DNA of 43,800 bases from a virus, in the IMG/VR virus record IMGVR_UViG_3300038701_001879, positions 1-43,800 of that record. One strand, given 5' to 3'. Both the position numbers and the translations under genes were made by a program. Position 1 is the stretch's first letter; every line of letters starts with the position of its first letter. Positions 37,949 through 43,797 of the stretch are shown here, one piece after another. The notes beneath the pieces were generated by a model. That model was not told the origin of the DNA. It made no database searches and worked only from the letters and a program-made list of their open reading frames with translations.

Positions 37949-38737
37949 CTAACTCTCAATAAGGTCAGCCCACCAGTTATCTTGGGGCTGTACCGACTCA
38001 ATACGAATAACTTTCCCTTTTTCGTTGTTAAAACCTGTGACGATGTAATTCAAACTGCTTGGTACAATCTTTAAATCAATACACCGCTTCAAAACCATCG
38101 TTAATCGCTCATTACCACAATCCTCTGCCAACATCTGAGCGATGATATGCCGTTCTGTCATTTTTGGGTCACGTTTAAAAACCGTCCGAAACAATCCATC
38201 TATCGCCAAATTATCAAAATTTAAAAAATCATCATCATCATCAATATTCGTAACTGGAGGGAATCCTAAATTCTCAGGAGACTCTTTTGATGATGATTGA
38301 TTCTTGATAGATTCTTCTTTTGATTGATTATTGATAGGTTCTTGATAGGTTTGTGGGACATTTTGTCCGTATTGTTGGGACATTTTGTCCGTACTTTGGG
38401 AAATAATGTCCGTATTGGTTGGGACATTTTGTCCGTATTGTTGGGACATTTTGACCGTATTGCCTGTATCAGATACGGTCAATTTGTCCGTATTGATTCG
38501 GTATAAAATAGCCGCCCCACGCTTTCCCATCCGCACAATATATCCTTGATTTTCGAGGTCAATCACGTTCCGTTGAGCAGTCTTTTCACTACACCCCATT
38601 TTTCGTGCCAATTCCTGCTTAGATGGGAACACACTCGACCCATCATCCTTTGCGTAATCAGCCAATGCCAACAACGTAAACTTGAGCGATTTGGGGAGGT
38701 CCACTCCCCATACTAAAGCCGACAATTTAAAACTCAT
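37949..38737 (-). CDS. Winged-helix replication initiator, 262 aa
   Basis: Residues about 5-85 form a phage replisome-organiser-type winged helix: K-S-L-K-F-T-L-L-A-L-A-D-Y-A, then F-P-S-K-Q-E-L-A-R-K-M-G-C-S-E-K-T-A-Q-R-N-V-I-D-L-E-N-Q-G-Y-I. A long polar linker containing two copies of M-S-Q-Q-Y-G-Q-N-V-P follows, then an acidic stretch and a helical C-terminal domain (M-T-E-R-H-I-I-A-Q-M-L) that may recruit helicase. The DNA of the linker is the iteron array. This is the lambda-O arrangement of initiator and origin. No helicase or loader gene is recognised, so host factors are presumably used. Confidence 0.82.
   Translation of the reverse strand: MSFKLSALVWGVDLPKSLKFTLLALADYAKDDGSSVFPSKQELARKMGCSEKTAQRNVIDLENQGYIVRMGKRGAAILYRINTDKLTVSDTGNTVKMSQQYGQNVPTNTDIISQSTDKMSQQYGQNVPQTYQEPINNQSKEESIKNQSSSKESPENLGFPPVTNIDDDDDFLNFDNLAIDGLFRTVFKRDPKMTERHIIAQMLAEDCGNERLTMVLKRCIDLKIVPSSLNYIVTGFNNEKGKVIRIESVQPQDNWWADLIES
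38190..38345. other. AT-rich tract flanking the iterons
   Basis: A very AT-rich stretch within the initiator gene, including a CATCATCATC run and repeats of TTGATTGATT and TTGATAG (38285-38345), lies directly next to the iterons. This suits a DNA-unwinding element. Confidence 0.5.
38355..38495. repeat. Putative replication origin: iteron array with inverted repeat
   Basis: GGGACATTTTGTCCGTATTG recurs with starts at 38355, 38377, 38398 (degenerate), 38421 and 38443, plus a divergent sixth at about 38476. Each unit has an internal palindrome GGACA-TTT-TGTCC. The 21-23 bp spacings put the sites on one face of the helix and are not multiples of a codon throughout, so the DNA, not the peptide, is conserved. 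TTGACCGTAT (38451-38460) and ATACGGTCAA (38473-38482) form a perfect 10-bp inverted repeat at the array's edge. Confidence 0.8.
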
Positions 38738-38739
38738 AA

Positions 38740-39870
38740 CTAATTACCTACCCGTTGATGTGGTGCAACATCAATCAGTTGCTTTTGCTTGACCTTATCC
38801 ACACTCAATTGAAACGCCGTTGTGCCATCAATCGTTTTTTGTGCCTTCTGATAATCCGCAACCGCCTGCATCGCCATCGCCAGCGTTCCCTTGTAATCGG
38901 TCAAATCCGCCACATCGAGCATAGTTTTTAATTCATCAACTGTGGAATCAGGATTGTTTTTAATAAACATCTCAACTACAGCAGGGCTATTAAATCCCTC
39001 AACAGCACTCCGCATAATAGGGAATCCCCCTTTGCCACGTTCAGGGATATGCCACTCTGTTGTAACGCTTATCGGAACACTGAATACACGCTCATTAGAT
39101 TCACCACTACCGATTTTCTCCATTGTCCCAAGCTCAAGACCCAAGACACCATCAATGAGCTGCATTTGGTTATCCCATAGCGTGAATGTAAAATCTAAAC
39201 CGTCAACCTTTGCATAACCAATCCAACGTTTTTTTTGTGTTCCACGTACAGAGCCATCGACCCTGATTTTGTACATATCTTTAACACCAGGGGACTCCGC
39301 AATAATCTTGCGATCATCCTTCCGTCCCGCCAGATTCAAAGTCGATTGTCCTTTTGTACTACTGGCAGGCTTTTTGCTTTTCGATCCTTGCGTTTTCGTT
39401 CCCGATTGATTACCCGATGGCTTGTTTTTGCCATCACTACCGCTTGGAGGGGTAAAATCAAGGTCATCATCGCCCGGTGGGGAAACCATGAAGGTACGCA
39501 TTAAAAAATTCTTGAGTGCATAGCTAATCGTTGCACCCATATCCTTAACCGCACCATTCCCCGTATTCATCGGTGAGAACCACATACAATCACGGGTATC
39601 ATCACTATCTGCATCTGCCAGAGTAAACAAAAACTGCGCCATCCCACCATTAACACCTGTCACTTGCGGGATGACAGCTAACCCATGCTCACCCATCAGG
39701 GGTCGTAAAACATCAACGATTGAATCAATGCTATAAGCCCCATATTTAACATTCCGCCCATTGGATTGAAACTGAACAGTTCCTTTTTCGATGCCTTTGA
39801 TCTCAGCCATAATCTTTGCAATCTTTGATGCGACACTGCTTTTTGGTTGGCTGTCTGTCTGTTCTGTCAT
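38740..39870 (-). CDS. ERF-family single-strand annealing protein, 376 aa
   Basis: The first 150 residues match the ERF superfamily (P22 Erf): I-A-K-I-M-A-E-I-K-G-I-E-K near 15-27, Y-G-A-Y-S-I-D-S-I-V-D-V-L-R-P-L-M-G-E-H-G-L near 40-60, K-D-M-G-A-T-I-S-Y-A-L-K-N-F-L-M near 105-120, and the closing D-D-D-L-D-F. After a basic Ser/Lys linker (about 150-190) comes an extra 180-residue domain I cannot name. Erf proteins anneal homologous single strands for recombination and circularisation. The chosen ATG has AAGGA 9 nt upstream. It precedes the initiator gene by 2 bp. Confidence 0.85.
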   Translation of the reverse strand: MTEQTDSQPKSSVASKIAKIMAEIKGIEKGTVQFQSNGRNVKYGAYSIDSIVDVLRPLMGEHGLAVIPQVTGVNGGMAQFLFTLADADSDDTRDCMWFSPMNTGNGAVKDMGATISYALKNFLMRTFMVSPPGDDDLDFTPPSGSDGKNKPSGNQSGTKTQGSKSKKPASSTKGQSTLNLAGRKDDRKIIAESPGVKDMYKIRVDGSVRGTQKKRWIGYAKVDGLDFTFTLWDNQMQLIDGVLGLELGTMEKIGSGESNERVFSVPISVTTEWHIPERGKGGFPIMRSAVEGFNSPAVVEMFIKNNPDSTVDELKTMLDVADLTDYKGTLAMAMQAVADYQKAQKTIDGTTAFQLSVDKVKQKQLIDVAPHQRVGN

Positions 39871-39952
39871 CTTTAAAATTCCTTTCTCCCGAATCACCCT
39901 CATTTTTGAGTTACAATAAGGGTGTCCGAGTAAATATTCACTTCCTTGGGAG

Positions 39953-39983
39953 GGTCAGGAGGCGTTACACCCCTGACCTTTTT
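39953..39983 (+). terminator. Hairpin with plus-strand T-run downstream of the 39986 gene
   Basis: GGTCAGG (39953-39959) and CCTGACC (39972-39978) pair perfectly, followed by five T on the plus strand. Again no plus-strand gene is near; it resembles the hairpins at 3895 and 35709. Confidence 0.5.
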
Positions 39984-39985
39984 AT

Positions 39986-40234
39986 TTACAGATTAGATAA
40001 ATAACGGATTACATCTTCGGTGTCATAACATTCGTCTACAAACATTGTGTATCGCCCTGCACCCTCATATGCCTCAAAAATATGACCATACTGGGGGGCG
40101 TGTTCAAGAACTGCAATCGCCTTATCGTTTGACCCAAAAGAGATAAACAATAAGTTGTCGCCACCCCGATTGATAACTATTTCTGCAATGGGTTGTGGGG
40201 GTGGGTTGGGGGTTGCTTTTTCGTCTGGATTCAT
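39986..40234 (-). CDS. Small hypothetical protein, 82 aa
   Basis: Not recognised. A Pro-rich N-terminus (N-P-P-P-Q-P) is followed by a compact alpha/beta unit (L-L-F-I-S-F-G-S-N-D-K-A-I-A-V-L, Y-T-M-F-V-D). Its start uses the third copy of the GAGATTGAG cassette. A hairpin separates it from the ERF gene. Confidence 0.6.
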   Translation of the reverse strand: MNPDEKATPNPPPQPIAEIVINRGGDNLLFISFGSNDKAIAVLEHAPQYGHIFEAYEGAGRYTMFVDECYDTEDVIRYLSNL

Positions 40235-40296
40235 CTCAATCTCTCACTCTCGTTGACTACATATAAATGTTGGAATATGAAACAATAAGTTGTTGC

Positions 40297-40869
40297 CTAA
40301 TACGGAACATCCATCACTTGCCACGGAACACCAGGTAACTTCCGACTCGGCAAAGCATTATGTTTCCGCCGACGATACCCATTCACTTGGTTAACGGTAA
40401 CCTTATACGCCTCGGCATACTGACGAACCGTCAACCACACAGGCGTTTCGTAGGGGCTGGGCTTGCCCTGTCCGTTTATTGTTGCCATAACCGCCAACGT
40501 TTCATCAGAGACCACAACTTTTTGTGGCGTTGCTTTGCGTGGCTCTTGACGCATGTCCGATGGGGCAGTCGGCTCAATCACCTTCAACTGCGCGCGTAAC
40601 TCTGCAATTTCTTCACTCAACGACTGAATAACATCATCTGCCTTTGTTGCCGCATGAACAATCATTTCAACATCCGCAATCCGAAACGATGTCAGACCCT
40701 GAAAATTTTCTTTGGGGTTTTTGGCGACATAATCAATCCGCCGATTTAATCGCTGGCATACTTGAATGACCGTTGGCTTTGAGCGTTTATCATGCTCAAT
40801 AATCGAAATCGCAGACCGCGACAACACCTTCATTCGATGGTTAGCGGATTGAGCAACTCGCCGACCCAT
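40297..40869 (-). CDS. DNA-binding protein with C-terminal excisionase-like helix-turn-helix, 190 aa
   Basis: The N-terminal part (S-I-I-E-H-D-K-R-S-K-P-T-V-I-Q-V-C-Q-R-L-N-R-R) is itself basic and helix-turn-helix-like. A short coiled coil (I-Q-S-L-S-E-E-I-A-E-L-R-A-Q-L) follows. The C-terminus V-W-L-T-V-R-Q-Y-A-E-A-Y-K-V-T-V-N-Q-V is a MerR/Xis-type helix-turn-helix ending in a G-V-P-W-Q-V wing. Roles as early regulator or recombination directionality factor are both possible. ATG overlaps the upstream stop, with GAGGTGGCGTG before it; a palindrome copy lies inside. Confidence 0.7.
   Translation of the reverse strand: MGRRVAQSANHRMKVLSRSAISIIEHDKRSKPTVIQVCQRLNRRIDYVAKNPKENFQGLTSFRIADVEMIVHAATKADDVIQSLSEEIAELRAQLKVIEPTAPSDMRQEPRKATPQKVVVSDETLAVMATINGQGKPSPYETPVWLTVRQYAEAYKVTVNQVNGYRRRKHNALPSRKLPGVPWQVMDVPY
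40512..40527. repeat. Dispersed palindrome, exact copy
   Basis: CCACAA-CTTT-TTGTGG in the linker of the DNA-binding protein gene, read as P-Q-K-V-V. A weaker relative lies at about 40281-40297, just after the gene's stop. Confidence 0.85.
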
Positions 40870-41273
40870 CACGCCACCTCGAATACTTCAAAATCAATAA
40901 CCCATACCATCGGATTATCTTCCCAGCGGACACCCTTTTTTGTGTTGATAGTCCCCCATAATCGCTTATATTCTTGAATATCAGGGACACCTTCAGCCCG
41001 TGCATCAGCTTCTGTGATGTCATGTAAATACTCTTGCCTGATACCTACAATCTTCATGCGATGTGTTTTGAGGGCTGGCTGATACATTTTTGGAGTAATC
41101 GCATAATCTTGACCCACAGCCCATTTTTTGCGGAGCTTTCCTTTTTTTGTTTCGGCGAGAACTTTGGTAATAGTACCGTCAAATAACATATCGAGGCGTT
41201 CATTACCCTTCGCCACGCGTCGAGTCTGTGTCTTTTGACCACTCAACAACTCTGAAATCTGTTTAAATATCAT
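40869..41273 (-). CDS. ASCH-domain protein, 134 aa
   Basis: L-L-S-G-Q-K-T-Q-T-R-R near residues 10-20, a Y-A-I-T-P strand, I-T-E-A-D-A-R-A-E-G-V near 90-100 and the closing W-E-D-N-P-M-V-W-V-I-D-F-E match the ASCH family found in many phages. ASCH domains are PUA-related and are thought to bind RNA or modified nucleotides; some are amidohydrolases on acetylcytidine. Start by overlap with the upstream stop, with GAGGGGGCGTG before the ATG, the same cassette as the next gene. Confidence 0.85.
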   Translation of the reverse strand: MIFKQISELLSGQKTQTRRVAKGNERLDMLFDGTITKVLAETKKGKLRKKWAVGQDYAITPKMYQPALKTHRMKIVGIRQEYLHDITEADARAEGVPDIQEYKRLWGTINTKKGVRWEDNPMVWVIDFEVFEVA

Positions 41274-41596
41274 CACGCCCCCTCATTTATGCTATTCAGT
41301 TCTTCCCGAGCTTCTCGGGCAGTGTCCATATATCCCAAGTCCTCAGCCCGCGCAATCACACCATACAAATAATCAATGCGCTGCTTAATGCTCCCCTCCA
41401 TACGCAGTGGGGAGGGGCTGGGGGTGGGGTGCATTGACTCAACCTGCTGCAAGGTCTCAGTCACCAACTGGCTCTTACTTACCATCCGCGACCCACATCG
41501 TAAACAAATCGCAATGTCTAGAACCGCACGCGGAACTTCACGTGTGGTATCACAGCCCTCATTCGTGCAAATACACCACTCAACAGTATTAGCCAT
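41273..41596 (-). CDS. Zinc-ribbon-like hypothetical protein, 107 aa
   Basis: The N-terminal W-C-I-C-T-N-E-G-C ... I-C-L-R-C-G-S-R-M (about residues 7-38) is a four-Cys zinc ribbon. The C-terminal half is helical (I-K-Q-R-I-D-Y-L-Y-G-V-I-A-R-A-E-D). Probably nucleic-acid binding; family unknown. The ATG touches the upstream stop. Confidence 0.65.
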   Translation of the reverse strand: MANTVEWCICTNEGCDTTREVPRAVLDIAICLRCGSRMVSKSQLVTETLQQVESMHPTPSPSPLRMEGSIKQRIDYLYGVIARAEDLGYMDTAREAREELNSINEGA

Positions 41597-41797
41597 CTAT
41601 GCACCTACTTTCTCATTATTAACTTGCTTACTATTGAAATATTTGATACTCTGTACCTGTAGATGCTGTTCAACTTGCTGAAGGGCATCAACTTTGCCCC
41701 CAGCGAACAGTTTTTTGAGGGTTTCTGGGGAGAAACACGATCCTCGAATATCTACGGTACAGCCGTCGGAACGCACAGCCTTTGGATTAACTTTCAT
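41597..41797 (-). CDS. Small hypothetical protein, 66 aa
   Basis: Not recognised. M-K-V-N-P-K-A-V-R-S-D-G-C-T-V-D-I-R-G followed by helices (T-L-K-K-L-F-A-G-G, A-L-Q-Q-V-E-Q-H-L). The longer frame upstream is inside the HTH gene; the ATG given overlaps that gene's stop by 11 bp. Confidence 0.6.
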   Translation of the reverse strand: MKVNPKAVRSDGCTVDIRGSCFSPETLKKLFAGGKVDALQQVEQHLQVQSIKYFNSKQVNNEKVGA

Positions 41798-41996
41798 TAG
41801 ACTGTGCGTTATTTGTTGGTGGTACAATGTACACTGTACGAAGATCAAACCGCTTAATCCATTTACGAATTGCGGTACGCGAAACACCGAGTTCTCTAGC
41901 TGCGTCCCCTTGTGTAGGGTGATCATTTAGAGCATCAACCACCACCTGAATAGGGGGCTTATTCTGCTCATTTGCAATGTCTACAAGACTTCGCAT
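41787..41996 (-). CDS. Fis/terminase-like helix-turn-helix regulator, first gene of the leftward operon, 69 aa
   Basis: H-P-T-Q-G-D-A-A-R-E-L-G-V-S-R-T-A-I-R-K-W (about residues 26-46) is a clear helix-turn-helix with the A-A-x-x-L-G-V-S-x-x-x-I pattern. Being first on the leftward transcript and divergent from the repressor gene, it sits in the Cro-like place and could be an early regulator. The chosen ATG has GGATTAAGG upstream; an ATG at 42017 lacks a ribosome-binding site and overlaps an operator-like palindrome. Confidence 0.75.
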   Translation of the reverse strand: MRSLVDIANEQNKPPIQVVVDALNDHPTQGDAARELGVSRTAIRKWIKRFDLRTVYIVPPTNNAQSNES

Positions 41997-42011
41997 TACC
42001 TTAATCCTTTC

Positions 42012-42123
42012 TACCATGTGGTATCAATTGCTACCATAAAATATAAAAAAGAGTTATTAATTGGTAACTCTTGCTACCATTCTACCCGAATAGCTATCAG
42101 TGGTCAAGGTTTTTTGGTATGAT
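42012..42123. promoter_or_regulatory. Lysis-lysogeny operator/promoter region
   Basis: Between the divergent HTH and XRE genes lie TACCA-TG-TGGTA (42012-42023), two direct copies of TTGCTACCAT (42028-42037, 42071-42080), and GAGTTA...TAACTC (42051-42070). Repeated TACCA half-sites are what repressor and Cro-type proteins bind. Rightward, TGG-TATGAT (42115-42123) is an extended -10 for the repressor. A leftward -35/-10 pair is likely in 42035-42065 but I cannot fix it. Confidence 0.65.
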
Positions 42124-42187
42124 TTTTATATCAATCTTGTTTCAAAATCGTAGGGTCACGCATCCGTGTTCCACATAAGGTAGGACT

Positions 42188-42541
42188 GTGAACAATTTAA
42201 TCAAATTTATCGAAAATGAAATAAAACAGAGAGGTATGTCGATACGCCAATTTGCAGAATTATGTGATGTTAGCTCAGCAACAATGATTAATATTCTCAA
42301 TCAAAAACGTAACCCAGGACTCGAATTCATTCAAAAGCTTGCCAAGGGAACAAACACCGACATTAACTATATCGTCGCCCTCATTTTCCCCGACCAAACC
42401 CACCAAGCCTCACCAGAAGCTCAAATCCTTGCCAATCGCATCGCCAAACTACCGCCAGAAGCACGAAAGCAAGTTGAAGCCTTTGTCCTCGGTCTAGCCA
42501 TCCAAAACAAAGTCAATTCATCCAACAAAATAGAAGAATAA
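42188..42541 (+). CDS. XRE-family repressor (CI-like), 117 aa
   Basis: Residues about 5-60 form an HTH_3/XRE domain: M-S-I-R-Q-F-A-E-L-C-D-V-S-S-A-T-M-I-N-I-L-N with a P-G-L-E-F-I-Q-K-L-A end. The remainder is a helical dimerisation segment (S-P-E-A-Q-I-L-A-N-R-I-A-K-L-P-P-E-A-R), with no LexA-type protease domain, so induction must not rely on RecA-stimulated self-cleavage. GTG start with AAGGTAGG upstream. It faces the leftward operon and ends at a strong terminator, as expected for a prophage maintenance repressor. Confidence 0.85.
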   Translation: MNNLIKFIENEIKQRGMSIRQFAELCDVSSATMINILNQKRNPGLEFIQKLAKGTNTDINYIVALIFPDQTHQASPEAQILANRIAKLPPEARKQVEAFVLGLAIQNKVNSSNKIEE

Positions 42542-42542
42542 C

Positions 42543-42575
42543 CCCCTGCCGATGCCCAGCAGGGGAGGGCTTTAT
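42543..42575 (+). terminator. Terminator of the repressor gene
   Basis: CCCCTGC (42543-42549) and GCAGGGG (42559-42565) form a perfect 7-bp stem, followed by a T-rich tail. It ends the rightward repressor transcript where it meets a leftward gene. Confidence 0.75.
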
Positions 42576-42742
42576 TCATTCAAACTCTGATAATCCCCGT
42601 GCGAACAATCATCAGGCTCATACTCAGATAACTCCTGACTAATCCGCACGACATCATCCGCACTCAAATAAGCCACTACATTTAATAAAATTCGATCATC
42701 CAAATCATCGAACCCATCGGGAGGTTTATCATCATAACTCAT
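42572..42742 (-). CDS. Small acidic hypothetical protein, 56 aa
   Basis: M-S-Y-D-D-K-P-P-D-G-F-D-D-L-D-D and onward is very acidic and helical, with a later C-S-H-G. It could be a DNA-mimic-type protein by composition, which is weak evidence. GGAG lies 8 nt before the chosen ATG. It overlaps the membrane-protein gene upstream. Confidence 0.6.
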   Translation of the reverse strand: MSYDDKPPDGFDDLDDRILLNVVAYLSADDVVRISQELSEYEPDDCSHGDYQSLNE

Positions 42743-43038
42743 ATTACAATCTCCAAACAACGTCTTGCCAATATAGCATAGAACAAATGTATCAGTAAAT
42801 AAGTAAACAATTTGCTATTTGTCATAGAATCGTTTGTCCACCTCTCATTCCCGCACCCTTCACAGTACGCAACACAACCTTGCCAAATATGAACCACAAA
42901 ACCACATATCGCTGTCCAGACCCCATCTGAGGCTAAAACACCACCCAACGACAACAACACGCCCGACAAGACAATATAAATTTGTAAATAGATCATAGAA
43001 TCCGACTGTGCCGACATCCGCAACTTGAATAGCTGCAA
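42739..43038 (-). CDS. Small membrane protein, 99 aa
   Basis: Hydrophobic segments about residues 15-38 (I-Y-L-Q-I-Y-I-V-L-S-G-V-L-L-S-L-G-G-V-L), 42-52 and 78-94 (L-F-T-Y-L-L-I-H-L-F-Y-A-I-L) suggest two or three spans. The start appears to be TTG with GGGGAG close upstream; an ATG (M-S-A-Q) 21 bp later is the alternative. Expressed beside the repressor, it may be a lysogenic conversion or exclusion protein; a holin is possible by topology. Confidence 0.5.
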   Translation of the reverse strand: MQLFKLRMSAQSDSMIYLQIYIVLSGVLLSLGGVLASDGVWTAICGFVVHIWQGCVAYCEGCGNERWTNDSMTNSKLFTYLLIHLFYAILARRCLEIVI

Positions 43039-43097
43039 GACACTCCCCTAATAATATTACCCCAATCACCAACCTCGCACAAATTCCCACCCACCCA

Positions 43098-43106
43098 TGC
43101 TATAAT
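43098..43106 (+). promoter_or_regulatory. Extended -10 promoter for the right-end small genes
   Basis: TGC-TATAAT, the same extended -10 as at 10564-10572, 39 bp before a strong ribosome-binding site. No good -35 is visible, as is usual for this promoter class. Confidence 0.65.
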
Positions 43107-43144
43107 AAAAGCTCATAGGGCGCACACGAAAGAAGGGAGGTCTT

Positions 43145-43210
43145 ATGGAAAATTATTGGGGAAATATACATCCTCGACACACGCGCACCCGAAAAAGGAC
43201 AACACCATGA
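43145..43210 (+). CDS. Leader peptide, 21 aa
   Basis: ATG preceded by AAGGGAGG, one of the best ribosome-binding sites in the window, opens a 21-codon frame rich in Arg, His and Thr (H-P-R-H-T-R-T-R-K-R-T-T-P). Its stop overlaps the next gene's ATG (ATGA). The arrangement is typical of translational coupling or a leader-peptide control. Confidence 0.55.
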   Translation: MENYWGNIHPRHTRTRKRTTP

Positions 43211-43434
43211 ACAGAAACATATTAGATGAAATAGAAGAAATAACTAAGCTGGAATGGAATAATCGAGGGACAAACTCACTCCCACAACAAAAAGAAACTG
43301 CCGATAAAACCCTTGCGCTACAGTTCCAAGGGCATCCCGCCCACATCGCGCATTTTATCGACTACATCAAACAATACCAACCACCAGCAGACGTAAAACT
43401 CACACCTCGCATCCATCGCCAAACCAAAGGATAA
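43207..43434 (+). CDS. Small hypothetical protein, 75 aa
   Basis: Not recognised. An acidic helical start (N-I-L-D-E-I-E-E-I-T-K-L-E-W) and a basic end (H-R-Q-T-K). AAGGA lies 8 nt upstream and it is coupled to the leader peptide. Confidence 0.65.
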   Translation: MNRNILDEIEEITKLEWNNRGTNSLPQQKETADKTLALQFQGHPAHIAHFIDYIKQYQPPADVKLTPRIHRQTKG

Positions 43435-43442
43435 CACCAACC

Positions 43443-43461
43443 ATAAAACAAACAGGGGATA
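43443..43461 (+). repeat. 19-bp direct repeat ATAAAACAAACAGGGGATA, copy 1
   Basis: Repeated at 43641-43659. Copy 1 supplies the GGGGAT ribosome-binding site of the 43468 gene. Copy 2 lies after that gene but is followed by the terminal repeat instead of a gene. Confidence 0.85.
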
Positions 43462-43467
43462 AATATT

Positions 43468-43644
43468 ATGTTAAAACAACAACTAATTGAGGTTCTTAGT
43501 ACAGCAAATTATAGTGCCCTGTGGTCATTTTTAGATACAAATCAGTTACCAGGGCTTGACGAATATCAAGATACATATAATTGCGATTGGTTGTTTTTCT
43601 TGAGCGTCGTATTTGACGAAATCGAAAAACGTGACAACGCATAA
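43468..43644 (+). CDS. Small acidic hypothetical protein, 58 aa
   Basis: ATG with AGGGGAT upstream opens M-L-K-Q-Q-L-I-E-V-L-S-T-A-N-Y-S-A-L-W and ends in F-D-E-I-E-K-R-D-N-A. It is helical and acidic; no family recognised. It is bracketed by two copies of the 19-bp repeat and is the last gene before the terminal repeat. Confidence 0.65.
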   Translation: MLKQQLIEVLSTANYSALWSFLDTNQLPGLDEYQDTYNCDWLFFLSVVFDEIEKRDNA

Positions 43645-43659
43645 AACAAACAGGGGATA
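43641..43659 (+). repeat. 19-bp direct repeat, copy 2
   Basis: Identical to 43443-43461. It leads into GGGGAT...ATCCCC (6-bp stem) and then the terminal repeat, with no start codon at the expected distance: an orphan start cassette. Confidence 0.8.
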
Positions 43660-43671
43660 GCAACCCATCCC

Positions 43672-43797
43672 CCTCAAGCCATCACGCCACGCCGACAGGC
43701 GACTAAACCCCGACGCAAGCCCTCAAGCCTGTCCCCCCATTATAAGCCAACTATGGACAAATAAAAAAACCGCCACACTTGATGACGGTTCTTTGTT
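43672..43797. repeat. 126-bp direct terminal repeat, right copy
   Basis: Identical to bases 2-127. The last three bases of the window (TTC) differ from the corresponding bases 128-130 (GTG). Confidence 0.9.

Noticed and set aside
2-43797. Reading the terminal repeats as attL and attR of the serine integrase
   Set aside because: Such integrases leave only a few identical bases at the two junctions, not 126; a circular or redundant genome explains the identity better, though it is not proven.
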